A stretch of 64,000 nucleotides of DNA, taken from NCBI GenBank assembly GCA_963843565.1, contig CAWJKY010000003.1:124001-188000 (forward strand), written 5' to 3'. Below the pieces are notes generated by a model. The model did not search any database. It worked only from the letters and a program-made list of their open reading frames with translations, and was not told the DNA's origin. Position numbers and translations under genes: made by a program. Positions within the stretch are counted from its first letter, which is position 1, and the number at the start of each line of letters is the position of its first letter. Origin of the DNA: DASZQY01 sp963843565. GTDB taxonomy: Bacteria; Pseudomonadota; Alphaproteobacteria; Rhizobiales; Kaistiaceae. Positions 35,765 through 43,744 of this stretch are shown in pieces.

Positions 35765-37134
35765 GATCGTGTCCCGAGTGATGGTGTAGCTGCCGGCTGA
35801 TGGCCGCGCTCTCCGGCATGGGCCGGGGAGATCAGCGAGCCACTGCTGGCATGCTGATGAGGGGATCATCGCTCAAGGGTGCGATGGTTTCCAGCGTCAT
35901 GTATCTGGCCCGCTGCACGGCCCATTCGTCGTTCTGTTCGAGCAGCAATGCGCCGACGAGGCGGACGATGGCGTCGTCGTTGGGGAAGATGCCGACGACC
36001 TCGGTGCGCCGTTTGATCTCGCCATTGAGACGCTCGATCGGATTCGTGCTGTGAAGCTTGGCGCGATGCTCCTTCGGGAATGTCATGTAGGCGAGCACGT
36101 CGGGCTCGGCGTCGTCCATGATGGCGGCGAGCTTCGGCACTTTTGGCCGGATCTGGTCGGCGACGGCACGCCACTGAACCCTGGCGGCCTCGGGCGTCTC
36201 CTGAGCGAAGGCGGTGGCGATGAAGGCGGAGACGACCCGTCGTCCGCTCTTGCCGGCATGGGCCAGCACGTTCCTCATGAAGTGCACGCGACAGCGTTGC
36301 CAGCTTGCCGAGAGAACCTTGGTGACGGCGGCCTTGATGCCCTCGTGCGCGTCGGAGATGACGAGCTTGACGCCGCGCAGGCCACGCCGGGTGAGCTTGC
36401 GCAGGAACTCCGTCCAGATCGGCTCGGCCTCGGATGTGCCGACCTCCATGCCCAGAACCTCGCGCCGGCCGTCTGAGTTGACGCCGACGGCGATGATGAC
36501 CGCGACCGATACGATGCGCCCGCCGCGGCGAACCTTCAGGTAGGTGGCGTCGATCCACAGATACGGCCAGTCACCTTCGATCGGCCGTTCGAGGAAGGCC
36601 TTCACCTTGCCGTCGATCTCTTCGCATAGTCGCGAGACTTGGCTCTTCGAGATGCCGCTCATGCCCATGGCCTTGACCAGGTCATCGACCGAGCGCGTTG
36701 AGATGCCCTGGACGTAAGCTTCCTGGATGACGGCGGTGAGCGCCTTCTCGGCCATGCGGCGCGGTTCGAGAAAGCCCGGGAAGTAGGAGCCCTTGCGCAG
36801 CTTGGGGATGCGCAGTTCGACGGTCCCGGCGCGCGTCTCCCAGTCGCGGTCGCGGTAACCGTTGCGCTGGGCCGTCCGCAACGGGTTCTTCTCGCCATAG
36901 CCGGCGCCGGTGGCCGCTCCCACCTCCAGCTCCATCAGTCGCTCGGCGGCAAAGCCGATCATCTCGCGCAGGAGATCGGCATCCGGTGTCTTCTCCACCA
37001 GCCTGCGCAGGTTCATCATGTCGTCGGTCATCGGTGGTCCTTCCGGTCAAGGGTTGGCGTTGCAACCAGACCCTACCGGGAAAGCGCCGATGACCACCGC
37101 GCCGCCGAGCTACACCACCTCAAGGGACGTGACC
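35765..37134 (-). mobile_element. IS256-family insertion sequence, complete
   Basis: A 1370-bp element with imperfect terminal inverted repeats of about 30 bp: left end GATCGTGTCCCGAGTGATGG..TAGCT (35765-35791) and right end (37108-37134 on the opposite strand) GGTCACGTCCCTTGAGGTGG..TAGCT, sharing GTCCC and TGGTGTAGCT. An exact 8-bp duplication, CAGACGCC, flanks it. It carries one intact transposase gene. Complete ends, an intact gene and an exact duplication suggest a fairly recent insertion between mucR and the adjacent hypothetical gene. Confidence 0.9.
35832..37031 (-). CDS. IS256-family transposase
   Basis: DDE-type mutator transposase of 399 residues. N-terminal DNA-binding part with LLREMIGFAAERLMELEVGAATGAGYGE; catalytic core with YLWIDATYLKVRRGGRIVSVAV (first Asp), LRGVKLVISDAHEGIKAAV (second Asp) and the late Glu region near HSTNPIERLNGEIKRRTEVVGIFPN, a hallmark of this family. 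The gene is intact, and its only neighbours inside the element are the terminal repeats. Confidence 0.96.
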   Translation of the reverse strand: MTDDMMNLRRLVEKTPDADLLREMIGFAAERLMELEVGAATGAGYGEKNPLRTAQRNGYRDRDWETRAGTVELRIPKLRKGSYFPGFLEPRRMAEKALTAVIQEAYVQGISTRSVDDLVKAMGMSGISKSQVSRLCEEIDGKVKAFLERPIEGDWPYLWIDATYLKVRRGGRIVSVAVIIAVGVNSDGRREVLGMEVGTSEAEPIWTEFLRKLTRRGLRGVKLVISDAHEGIKAAVTKVLSASWQRCRVHFMRNVLAHAGKSGRRVVSAFIATAFAQETPEAARVQWRAVADQIRPKVPKLAAIMDDAEPDVLAYMTFPKEHRAKLHSTNPIERLNGEIKRRTEVVGIFPNDDAIVRLVGALLLEQNDEWAVQRARYMTLETIAPLSDDPLISMPAVAR

Positions 37135-37142
37135 CAGACGCC
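37135..37142. repeat. Target site duplication, right copy
   Basis: CAGACGCC, identical to 35757-35764 on the other side of the IS256-family element. Confidence 0.85.
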
Positions 37143-37148
37143 GCCCAA

Positions 37149-37181
37149 GCGCCTCAGGAAGCGTCGAAGATCCTGAGGCGC
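37149..37181. terminator. 11-bp hairpin at the 3' end of the hypothetical gene
   Basis: GCGCCTCAGGA and TCCTGAGGCGC pair perfectly across an 11-base loop. The stem overlaps the last codons and stop of the gene at 37154-37474 and, before the IS insertion, would have been just downstream of mucR. It could end transcription from both sides, though no strong T-run follows on either strand. Confidence 0.5.
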
Positions 37182-37474
37182 CGCCGCTCGGCCGCGTAGG
37201 CCTGGGCCAGCGCGATGTGGCGGTTGAGGTCATAGGTCCAGTGTCCGGCCCGCCCGCGGTTGCGCTCGCTGCGCAAGGCGCGCGCCAGCCGGGCCAGGAT
37301 CGATCGCCGCGCAGCTGGCGAATCGTCCGCAACTTCCGCCTCGCTCACCGGAATCAGCCGTGGCAAATGGCGCAGCCGCTGGTAGGTCTCGGCGCCTCGC
37401 GCGATCAGTGGCGCCAGCGCGCCCGCCGCTCCCCTTGCCGCTGTCGCGCCGGCCATTTCCTTCGCTGCCACCAT
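37154..37474 (-). CDS. Conserved alphaproteobacterial hypothetical protein
   Basis: A 106-residue soluble, basic protein. After an Ala-rich N terminus it has LRHLPRLIPVSEAEVADDSP, RRSILARLARALRSERNRGRAGHWTYDLNRHIALAQAYAAERRRL; the GHWTYDLNRHIAL segment is typical of a small family in Rhizobiales with no known function. Start ATG 37474. Divergent from the DnaA-C-domain gene; convergent with mucR before the insertion sequence separated them. Confidence 0.7.
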   Translation of the reverse strand: MVAAKEMAGATAARGAAGALAPLIARGAETYQRLRHLPRLIPVSEAEVADDSPAARRSILARLARALRSERNRGRAGHWTYDLNRHIALAQAYAAERRRLRIFDAS

Positions 37475-37604
37475 GGTTTCCTGCTCCTTCTGGCGATGAG
37501 GCGACAGTTTCGCCGGAGCCCGGAAGACGGGGACAAGTCGTTGGCGCGTTAAAATTGTCGAACGAAAGTTATCCCCGCCCCGGGGTTGCGCGCCTAGAGT
37601 GAAA

Positions 37605-37620
37605 TAGGAATATGATCCTA
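37605..37620. promoter_or_regulatory. Palindrome upstream of the DnaA-C-domain gene
   Basis: TAGGA-ATATGA-TCCTA, 27 bp upstream of the start codon at 37647, in an AT-rich stretch that stands out in this GC-rich DNA. It could be an operator or part of the promoter. Confidence 0.35.
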
Positions 37621-37646
37621 GATCACAGAAAGAGGCGTGGCGGGCA

Positions 37647-38003
37647 ATGCAGTGCGAAGCAAACAGGGGCGGGCGGCGAGACCAGGCGGCGGCGCAGCGG
37701 ATCGAGGCGCTGGTCGCCTCGGCGTTTTCGGTGGCGCCAGAGACGATGCACGCCCCGCGACGGGGCGTGGCCCGAGCCGCATTCGCCCGCCAGGTGGCGA
37801 TCTACCTGAACCACACGCATCTCGGCCTCAGCTACGCGGAAGCCGCGTCGCTTTTCGGGCGGGACCGCACGACCGCCGCGCACGCTTGCCGGACGGTGGA
37901 GGAGCGGCGAGAGGATCCGCGCATCGATGCGATCGTCGACGTCCTTGAACGCGCCATCTCCAACTGGGCTGACGGTGTCGGGGAGAGCCGGACCGTTCGA
38001 TGA
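37647..38003 (+). CDS. Protein with DnaA C-terminal-like helix-turn-helix
   Basis: A 118-residue protein whose core matches the DNA-binding domain IV of DnaA: ARQVAIYLNHTHLGLSYAEAASLFGRDRTTAAHACRTVEERREDP, where GRDRTTAAHAC corresponds to the DnaA-box-binding signature GRDHSTVLHA. The ATPase and N-terminal domains of DnaA are absent. Such short proteins are common in Rhizobiales and may compete for DnaA boxes or act as a regulator; that is inference. Its stop overlaps the next start (ATGA). Confidence 0.85.
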   Translation: MQCEANRGGRRDQAAAQRIEALVASAFSVAPETMHAPRRGVARAAFARQVAIYLNHTHLGLSYAEAASLFGRDRTTAAHACRTVEERREDPRIDAIVDVLERAISNWADGVGESRTVR

Positions 38004-38757
38004 CCGCGCAGGCAACGGAGCGCGACGTTGTCGCTCTCCTCAGGAAACTCGCGAGCACCGGCGGCAAGCGCGGCACGGCAGCCAGCCCGGCAATCGCGGC
38101 GGCGGCTGCACGAGGGCTGATCGTGCGCGGCCAGGACGGCCGGTGGTCGCTGACGCCGACCGGTGTAGCGACGCTCAGGCGGGCGCTGTCGGGGGGGACG
38201 ACTACGCAAGCCAGCATCAGGCGCGCGAACAGGCCGTCATCAGCTCTGACATCGGAACCTCCGAGGTCACGATCAATCGCGACGAGAGCCCGCTATCCTG
38301 GCTGCGCCGGCATCGCGACAAGGGCGGGCGGCCGCTCATCGGCGCGCCGGAATTCTCGGCCGGCGAGCGGCTGCGGGTCGACTACGAACGGGGGCGGCTC
38401 TTGCCGCGCGTGACGGCCAACTGGACCGCGTCGGTTTCCGGGGGGCGACGCGACGGCGGGCCGGCCGAACTGACCGACGCGGCGCTCGGCGCGCGGCTGA
38501 GAGTCGAGCGCGCGCTGAAGGCGGTCGGCCCGGAGTTTGGCGGGTTGCTCGTCGACTTCTGTTGTTTCCTGAAAGGGCTCGAGGAGATCGAGCGCGAGCG
38601 CCAGTGGCCGGCGCGGTCCGCCAAGGTGGTGCTCCGGCTGGCGCTCGCCAGTCTCGCGCGGCACTACGGGCTGATGCGCGAAGCGCGCGGCGCAGCGTCG
38701 GCGGCCGTCAGGCACTGGGGCACGGAGGACTATCGGCCGCTCATCGACGGTGCGTGA
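38000..38757 (+). pseudogene. DUF6456 protein gene with a frameshift at a G7 run
   Basis: The gene starts at ATG 38000, overlapping the previous stop, with a winged-helix-like N terminus (ERDVVALLRKLASTGGKRG, then LIVRGQDGRWSLTPTGVATL). At the run of seven G at 38191-38197 the matching sequence moves to another frame, GDDYASQHQAREQ, and continues as the DUF6456 domain: SPLSWLRRHRDKGGRPLIG, SAGERLRVDYERGRLLPRVTANWTA and FCCFLKGLEEIERERQWP to the stop at 38757. Eight Gs would restore one frame. In zero frame the site is G GGG GGG, which also suits -1 slippage. I cannot tell a true mutation from a homopolymer error or from slippage. The 3' end overlaps convergent sufE by 28 bp. Confidence 0.7.
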
Positions 38758-39185
38758 GCAGCAAGGGCGGCCTCGGCGTCGGCGCGGATGCGCTTGACCA
38801 TGGCGGCCAGGCCGTTGGAGCGCTGCTGGGTGAGGTGGGCGCGGAGGTCGAGCGAGGCGAAGACTGCCTCGGCGTCAGTGGCAAGGATCGTGGCGGCCGG
38901 CTTGCCGTCGAACAGCGCCAGCACGATGGCGACCAGGCCGCGCACGATCATGGCGTCGCTGTCGCCGACGAAATGCAGGACCGGCGTCCCGTCGCGATCT
39001 TCGACGGTGGTCTCGAGCCACACCTGGCTGGCGCAGCCGCGCACCTTGTTGGCGTCGTTGTGCGCGGCCTCGGGCAGCGGCGCGAGCTTGCGGCCGAGCT
39101 CGATGATGTAGCGGTAGCGGTCTTCCCAATCGTCGAGAAGCGCGAAGTCGGCGATGAGGTCGTCGATCAGCATGTGGGCAGCCAT
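38730..39185 (-). CDS. sufE: SufE family cysteine desulfuration protein
   Basis: Accepts sulfur from SufS for Fe-S cluster assembly. The 151 residues contain DLIADFALLDDWEDRYRYIIELG, LPEAAHNDANKVRGCASQVWL with the sulfur-accepting Cys in the GCAS motif, and VRGLVAIVLALFDGK. ATG 39185 is taken as start; ATG 39173 (four codons on) is equally possible since neither has a clear ribosome binding site. No suf operon is adjacent, as is usual for this orphan gene in Rhizobiales. Confidence 0.93.
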   Translation of the reverse strand: MAAHMLIDDLIADFALLDDWEDRYRYIIELGRKLAPLPEAAHNDANKVRGCASQVWLETTVEDRDGTPVLHFVGDSDAMIVRGLVAIVLALFDGKPAATILATDAEAVFASLDLRAHLTQQRSNGLAAMVKRIRADAEAALAAHAPSMSGR

Positions 39186-39214
39186 ATAGGCTCGCCGCGA
39201 CGGGGGCAAAGAAA

Positions 39215-39255
39215 AGAAGAAGCCGCGAGCGGACAAGGGCAGTAACCGCTCGCGG
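39215..39255 (-). terminator. Rho-independent terminator after the DUF5330 gene
   Basis: On the minus strand a perfect 10-bp stem CCGCGAGCGG / CCGCTCGCGG with a 13-base loop is followed by the T-rich run CTTCTTCTTTTCTTT. It lies 54 bp downstream of the DUF5330 stop and upstream of sufE, so it separates the two transcripts. Confidence 0.75.
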
Positions 39256-39309
39256 CGCGGCAGGACCAGCCTGCCAAGTTCGTGAAGCGAACTGTGGACC
39301 TTGCGCGGT

Positions 39310-39672
39310 CTAGACCGTTCCGGCGGGTTTGGCCGGCGCGTGCCAGTCGGGCTGGACATCCGCGGGGGTCAGCGTGCCGCTCGCCGGGGCGACGCTGGCG
39401 CCGGTGCTTGCGGTATGATCGCCGAAGGCGCCGTAGAGCAATTTGGCGCCGTAGCGGACCTTGTCGCCGAAGACGTGCAGGGCGGCGTTGCCGGTGACGC
39501 ACACGTCGGGATTTCGGTCGCAGAACTGGGAAACGTCGGAGACGGTCGTCTGCGCGGCGCTCAGCGCCTCGATGGCGCTCACCCGAGGCGCCTTGTCGCC
39601 GGTGCTCGGATCGGCTGGCAACAGCAGAACGACAATCGACAGCCAGAAGGCCACACGCAACAGGAAGAACAT
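39310..39672 (-). CDS. DUF5330 protein, single N-terminal membrane segment
   Basis: A 120-residue protein with an N-terminal hydrophobic helix (MFFLLRVAFWLSIVVLLL) that anchors or exports it, followed by ALSAAQTTVSDVSQFCDRNPDVCVTGNAA with two cysteines and FGDKVRYGAKLLYGAFG, the DUF5330 signature seen in Rhizobiales. The C terminus is Ala/Pro-rich. Function unknown. ATG 39672 is preceded by AAGGGCAGG. Followed by a good terminator at 39215-39255. Confidence 0.85.
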   Translation of the reverse strand: MFFLLRVAFWLSIVVLLLPADPSTGDKAPRVSAIEALSAAQTTVSDVSQFCDRNPDVCVTGNAALHVFGDKVRYGAKLLYGAFGDHTASTGASVAPASGTLTPADVQPDWHAPAKPAGTV

Positions 39673-39916
39673 GAGCCTGCCCTTTCGAACTCTCTTTCCG
39701 CCGCGGTTTTCCCGCGATCTCAACGGCGACCATACAGGTACCGCTTGAAAGCGACGTTCAGACGTTCCCCAACAATTGGCTCAAAGTTTAGCGACTTTCT
39801 GGCTCAATCCAAAGGGGGCGGCCGGCCGGGGCCGGATTGGCGTGGTTTAGCGTTCCTTAAGAGGCATCCGGCACAGTGAGGTCCGGCTTGTTGGTTGCCG
39901 CAGAAGAGAGCGTTGC

Positions 39917-40789
39917 GTGGCGAGGAAGTCTGTGAAGCGTCGGGTCGCGTACGAAGCTGACGAGTTCGGCGGCGGCGTCGTCGCCAACATCATCGATCGG
40001 GCCTTCGAGAACCCCGCCACCTCGGGTGGCCTGATGGTCATGGCGCTGACCGCCACGGCCATCGTTTCCAACGCCATGTTTCTGCAAAACGGCCGGCACC
40101 CGGATCCGCTGTTCGCGTCGAATCCGGCGCCGGTGGTGAGCCGGACCGCGAACGCGCCGCCGGCCCAGGCACTCGACCCGGGGGCCCAGGAAATCCTGCG
40201 CGCGATGCCGCCATTGCCACACCTGGCGCCGACCAGCGAGGCGGCCCCGGTCGCTGCGGCGCCGGTGGCCGATCAGGGCGCACTCATCACCGAGATCCAG
40301 CGCGAACTCGCGCGGCTCGGGCTCTACAGCGGTACCATCGACGGGATCGCCGGTTCGCGCACCGCGGCCGCCATCGCGGAGTGGGAGACAGCGGCGGGCT
40401 TGCCGAAGACCGGCAAGGCGACGCCGCAACTGCTCGCCGCCATGCGGGCGCCGCTGCCGACGCCGGATACCACGGTAGCGGTGGCCCCGGCCGTCGCCGC
40501 TGTTCCGAGCGCGGCTGAACTCGACAAGCGCGAGCAGGAACGCGCGGCCAAGATCGCCGCCGAGCAGCAGGCGATCGCCGCGGCGCGGATGCAGGCGAAC
40601 GCCAAGCTCGTCCAGGATGCGCTCAACCGCGCCGGCTACGGTCCGGTGCCGATCGACGGGCAAGTCGGCAGCGCGACGGCGAACGCCATCCGTCGCTTCG
40701 AGCTCGACAACGGCCTGCCGATCACCGGGGAAGTCAACGACCGGCTCATGGGGCGGCTGATTTCGATCGGCGCGCTGAAAGCCGGCTGA
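39917..40789 (+). CDS. Membrane protein with two peptidoglycan-binding domains
   Basis: A 290-residue protein: cytoplasmic basic N terminus, one membrane segment at about 40-55 (LMVMALTATAIVSNAMFL), an Ala/Pro-rich stretch, then two PG_binding_1 domains, the first around ITEIQRELARLGLYSGTIDG (about 115-175) and the second around KLVQDALNRAGYGPVPIDGQ (about 230-285), joined by a charged helix. It likely tethers to the cell wall from the inner membrane. Start GTG 39917. The DUF1491 gene follows after 5 bp, so they form an operon. Confidence 0.85.
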   Translation: MARKSVKRRVAYEADEFGGGVVANIIDRAFENPATSGGLMVMALTATAIVSNAMFLQNGRHPDPLFASNPAPVVSRTANAPPAQALDPGAQEILRAMPPLPHLAPTSEAAPVAAAPVADQGALITEIQRELARLGLYSGTIDGIAGSRTAAAIAEWETAAGLPKTGKATPQLLAAMRAPLPTPDTTVAVAPAVAAVPSAAELDKREQERAAKIAAEQQAIAAARMQANAKLVQDALNRAGYGPVPIDGQVGSATANAIRRFELDNGLPITGEVNDRLMGRLISIGALKAG

Positions 40790-40794
40790 GCGAC

Positions 40795-41130
40795 GTGCGC
40801 GTCACCTCGGCGTTGTGGGTGAGCGCGCTGGTGCGCCGCTACAACGACACCGGCGCGGCCGCGGTCGTGGCCCGGCGGGGCGCCGAGGAGGCGGGCGCCA
40901 TCTTCATCGTGATGGAACGACTGAACGGGGTCGCCGATCTGTTCGCGCCGGCTCCGCAGACCGTCTTCGACGATGCGCGGCCGGGCGATCGCCGCTTCCA
41001 GAAGGTCGTGGAGGGCGCTGCCCCGGCCGATATCGAGGAGCGCCTTCAGCGCGAGCGCCGTTTCGACCCGGACCTGTGGACGGTGGCGATCGAAGATCGC
41101 GAAGGGCGGATCTTCTTTGAGACGGCCTGA
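40795..41130 (+). CDS. DUF1491 family protein
   Basis: A 111-residue soluble protein that matches DUF1491 over its whole length: VTSALWVSALVRRYNDTGAAAVVARRGAEEAGAIFIVMERLNG, then RFDPDLWTVAIEDREGR near the C terminus. The family is confined to alphaproteobacteria and has no known function. Start GTG 40795 is 5 bp after the upstream stop, indicating cotranscription with the peptidoglycan-binding gene. Converges on the DUF2336 gene with an 8-bp gap. Confidence 0.88.
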   Translation: MRVTSALWVSALVRRYNDTGAAAVVARRGAEEAGAIFIVMERLNGVADLFAPAPQTVFDDARPGDRRFQKVVEGAAPADIEERLQRERRFDPDLWTVAIEDREGRIFFETA

Positions 41131-41138
41131 GGCTCGCC

Positions 41139-42236
41139 TCAGGCGCGCTTCTGCTGCACGTCCGGCGTCTGCGTGCTCTGACGTGCAGGTTGACCGGTCG
41201 CTCCGCGGCGCCGGTCGCCATTCTCGGCGAGGTGCTGCTCGTGGCGCGTCTTGCCGGCGGCGATCGAATCCCGCCATCCCTCGACGATCGATTCGGCGAC
41301 CGAGGGCTCCATGCCGGCGTAGAGATCGGAGAGCGGGAAGAAATGCTGCACGCTGCGGCCGCTGGGGCTGGCGAGCAGGAACACCTGACGCGCCTGGTTC
41401 TCGTCGAGGCGCAAAGCCTTGAGCATGATCGCGAGAAGCTCGCCGCCCTTGTCGTTGATGCTGGCAGCGATCAGCGAGGGCGGCAGGTCGAGGCCATCGG
41501 CCATGGTCGCGATGATCGGCGCGAGCTGGCCGCCACGGGCGTAGCCGACGATTTGCGCGGCGCTGAGGATCGATCGGAAGGCGCGGTCGACGCGCGGCGC
41601 GTTGGCGGTGATGGCACGGGCCGCAGGCTCGGCGGCGACCGAGGCGATCAAGCGGAGGCGCGCGGGACGATCGAGAGCGTGGAAGCGCCACGGATCGAAA
41701 CGGTCGGTGCGGGTGAGCGCGATGTCCGGGTCGGCCGCGGAGGTGTCGATGGCACGCTCGGTCGGCGTGGCGCGCACCGAAAGGGCGCTGTCGAGGGAGG
41801 CGTTGACTTCGGGGTCGCCGAGCAAGCGGAGGGCGCGGGTGACTTCAGAGGTCAACCCGGTACGGCGCGCGATGAGGCGATGATGTTCGACGCCACCGGC
41901 GGCGACGACCGAGAGAAGATCGACCGGACCCAGAGCGGTCGAATGCTGGAGCACCGGCGCGGCGACCTCGATCGTGTCGCGGGCCAGCATCTGAAGGGCG
42001 GCCAGCGGTGCGTCGGCGCAAATCGCCAGGCGCTCCGACACGAACAGCCGGTCGGTGACGCCGACCTTGGGCAGGAAATGGGTGGCAAGTTCTTCGTAGC
42101 GCCGGATTTCGTCGCGGTCGTGGATCACGTCGAGGACGAACAACTCGGTGGTGGCGCGCAGCAGCGCCGCATCGCGCTTGCGCTCGTTGGCGCGGGCAAG
42201 CTCGGCGAGACCGTCGGAGAGGTTCTTGGACTGCAT
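41139..42236 (-). CDS. DUF2336 family protein
   Basis: A 365-residue, mostly alpha-helical cytoplasmic protein. It has the DUF2336 pattern of HEAT-like helices: ELARANERKRDAALLRATTELF, VSERLAICADAPLAALQML, RRTGLTSEVTRALRLLGDPEVNASL and PSLIAASINDKGGELLAIML. The family occurs in Rhizobiales and Caulobacterales. ATG 42236 starts it. A CtrA-like site lies 51 bp upstream (42287-42302), which would fit cell-cycle control. The gene stands alone on the minus strand. Confidence 0.85.
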   Translation of the reverse strand: MQSKNLSDGLAELARANERKRDAALLRATTELFVLDVIHDRDEIRRYEELATHFLPKVGVTDRLFVSERLAICADAPLAALQMLARDTIEVAAPVLQHSTALGPVDLLSVVAAGGVEHHRLIARRTGLTSEVTRALRLLGDPEVNASLDSALSVRATPTERAIDTSAADPDIALTRTDRFDPWRFHALDRPARLRLIASVAAEPAARAITANAPRVDRAFRSILSAAQIVGYARGGQLAPIIATMADGLDLPPSLIAASINDKGGELLAIMLKALRLDENQARQVFLLASPSGRSVQHFFPLSDLYAGMEPSVAESIVEGWRDSIAAGKTRHEQHLAENGDRRRGATGQPARQSTQTPDVQQKRA

Positions 42237-42286
42237 CGGATAATCACCTGCGCGGAACTGACGGCGGCGATTGTGGTCAAAAGTCG

Positions 42287-42302
42287 TTAGCGCTCCGTTA
42301 AC
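42287..42302. promoter_or_regulatory. CtrA-like binding site
   Basis: TTAG-N7-TTAAC, one base off the consensus TTAA-N7-TTAAC bound by the cell-cycle regulator CtrA. It lies in the divergent region between the DUF2336 gene (start 42236) and a small conserved gene (start 42393). Confidence 0.4.
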
Positions 42303-42392
42303 CTTGCCGTTCTCTACTCGATGCGGTGGGCGGCGCCAGGCCGTCGCGGTTGGCCGGTGCCAACCGACTCGATCTCGCTGGGGAGAGGTCGC

Positions 42393-42614
42393 ATGGGTAC
42401 GGTTCTACAATTCGCTGTCCCCGAGGGTGGGGCCGCGAGGAAGCGGGAAGCAAGAGCCGACGGCGAGTGCCGGATCGTCATCTTTCCGGGCGTTCGCATT
42501 GAACGTCACGATGGCGGTCGGCGGCTTGATCTCGGCTATAGGTTGCGCGATTCGGCCGGAAGCGATTCCTTCGAGGGGCTGGGCGGCGGGGATCGGCCGC
42601 GCAAGCTTTCCTGA
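42393..42614 (+). CDS. Small conserved hypothetical protein
   Basis: A 73-residue protein with no signal peptide. After a variable basic N terminus it carries ECRIVIFPGVRIERHDGGRRLDL, a short motif that recurs in small hypothetical proteins of Rhizobiales. ATG 42393 has GGGGAGAGG a few bases upstream, which decides the start. It converges on the DUF1254 gene with an 8-bp gap. Confidence 0.65.
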   Translation: MGTVLQFAVPEGGAARKREARADGECRIVIFPGVRIERHDGGRRLDLGYRLRDSAGSDSFEGLGGGDRPRKLS

Positions 42615-42622
42615 AGCAGGCT

Positions 42623-43168
42623 TCAGAGCAGGTTTCCGCACTCGGCGCCCGAGAGCGCGCCAAGCGCCTCGGATAGCGTCGAGCTATCCGGGACGAACAC
42701 CCGCAGCAACACGAAGCTCAGGTCGATCGGCACCTGAACGACGAGGGTGCTGTCGAGCGTGTCCGGCGCCTTCTGCCGGAATCGAGCCATCTCCACCGGA
42801 GTCAGAATCGCCAGGTCGAGCGAATGCCGGTCAGCGGCGCGGTCGTTGAGGCTGTAAACATTGCGGCCGCGGCGGTCGAAGACCGCCACCGACCAGAAAC
42901 GGTCGGGCAGGGTGGCGCGGACGCGCAGCGGCCCATCGGCGAGGTTGAAGGTGCAAACGGCCTCCGCCATGCGCGGGTCGAGCGAGGCGACCTGTTCGGC
43001 GTCGGCGGTCGGCATGGGCAGAACATGAAACACGTCGTTTCCGCCGAAACGGTTCATCTGCGCCCAGGCGTCGTTGTCCGCGAACAGGGGCACCATGAAG
43101 ACGACCGCGACATGGACGATGCCGCCGAGAAGCAGCCCGCCGAGAACGAAGAGCAAGGTCCGCTTCAT
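42623..43168 (-). CDS. DUF1254 membrane-anchored protein
   Basis: A 181-residue protein with an N-terminal membrane helix (LLFVLGGLLLGGIVHVAVVF) and a periplasmic DUF1254 domain: DPRMAEAVCTFNLADGPLRVRA, FWSVAVFDRRGRNVYSLNDRAA. It is the short rhizobial version of the family, which always goes with a DUF1214 partner; here ATG 43168 overlaps the DUF1214 stop by 4 bp (ATGA). The function of the pair is unknown. Confidence 0.85.
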   Translation of the reverse strand: MKRTLLFVLGGLLLGGIVHVAVVFMVPLFADNDAWAQMNRFGGNDVFHVLPMPTADAEQVASLDPRMAEAVCTFNLADGPLRVRATLPDRFWSVAVFDRRGRNVYSLNDRAADRHSLDLAILTPVEMARFRQKAPDTLDSTLVVQVPIDLSFVLLRVFVPDSSTLSEALGALSGAECGNLL

Positions 43169-43740
43169 GGGCAGCTCACCTTGCCGATGGTTGGCATGGT
43201 GAGTTCGGCCAACTGGCTGCCCGCGGTGAGCGGCGTGTCGTAGAGGCGCAGGATCAAGTTGAGGCGATCGACGGTGGCGACCGGCAACCAATTGCCGGGC
43301 TGCATCGACGGCGAAACGGTGACGGTGAAGTCGCCGGACGCTTCGCGCACGATCTCGCCGGAGTGAAAGCCGCTGCGGTTCAGCGGGTTGGCCATCAGCC
43401 GGCCGTCGCCGTCGGTGGCGGTGAGGGTCCAAAGGCGTGCCGACGGTGTCTTGCCGGCGACGACGTAGGTGCAACGGCCGGTGAGCAACGCGCCGGCATC
43501 GTCTTGGTCGGCGGTGAAGGTCAGGCCCTCGCCGGCGCCAAGCGGCACTTCGCCGGTGCGCGCCAGCATGGCCAGCGCATAAGGGTCGGCGTCGGGGCTG
43601 CCGGCTTGGGGAAAGGCGGTCCACGGCCCGGCGGTGATCGCGCCGAACCACAGGCCGCGGTCGATGGCGAACCAGGCGCTGCCGACGCCCACGGCGATCG
43701 CGACGGCGATGGCCACGGCGAGATCGAAGACGAACCGCAT
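43165..43740 (-). CDS. DUF1214 membrane-anchored protein
   Basis: A 191-residue protein with an N-terminal membrane helix (LAVAIAVAIAVGVGSAWFAI) and a DUF1214 domain with GPWTAFPQAGSPDADPYALA, LWTLTATDGDGRLMANPLNR, SPSMQPGNWLPVATVDRLNL and LILRLYDTPL. ATG 43740 is the natural start; the frame is open a little further into the penicillin-binding protein gene. It follows that gene by 4 bp and overlaps the DUF1254 gene by 4 bp, making a three-gene unit. Confidence 0.87.
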   Translation of the reverse strand: MRFVFDLAVAIAVAIAVGVGSAWFAIDRGLWFGAITAGPWTAFPQAGSPDADPYALAMLARTGEVPLGAGEGLTFTADQDDAGALLTGRCTYVVAGKTPSARLWTLTATDGDGRLMANPLNRSGFHSGEIVREASGDFTVTVSPSMQPGNWLPVATVDRLNLILRLYDTPLTAGSQLAELTMPTIGKVSCP

Positions 43741-43744
43741 GGGT

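Noticed and set aside
39777..39807. Direct repeat TGGCTCAA spaced 23 bp upstream of the peptidoglycan-binding gene
   Set aside because: Two 8-bp matches alone are too weak to claim an operator.
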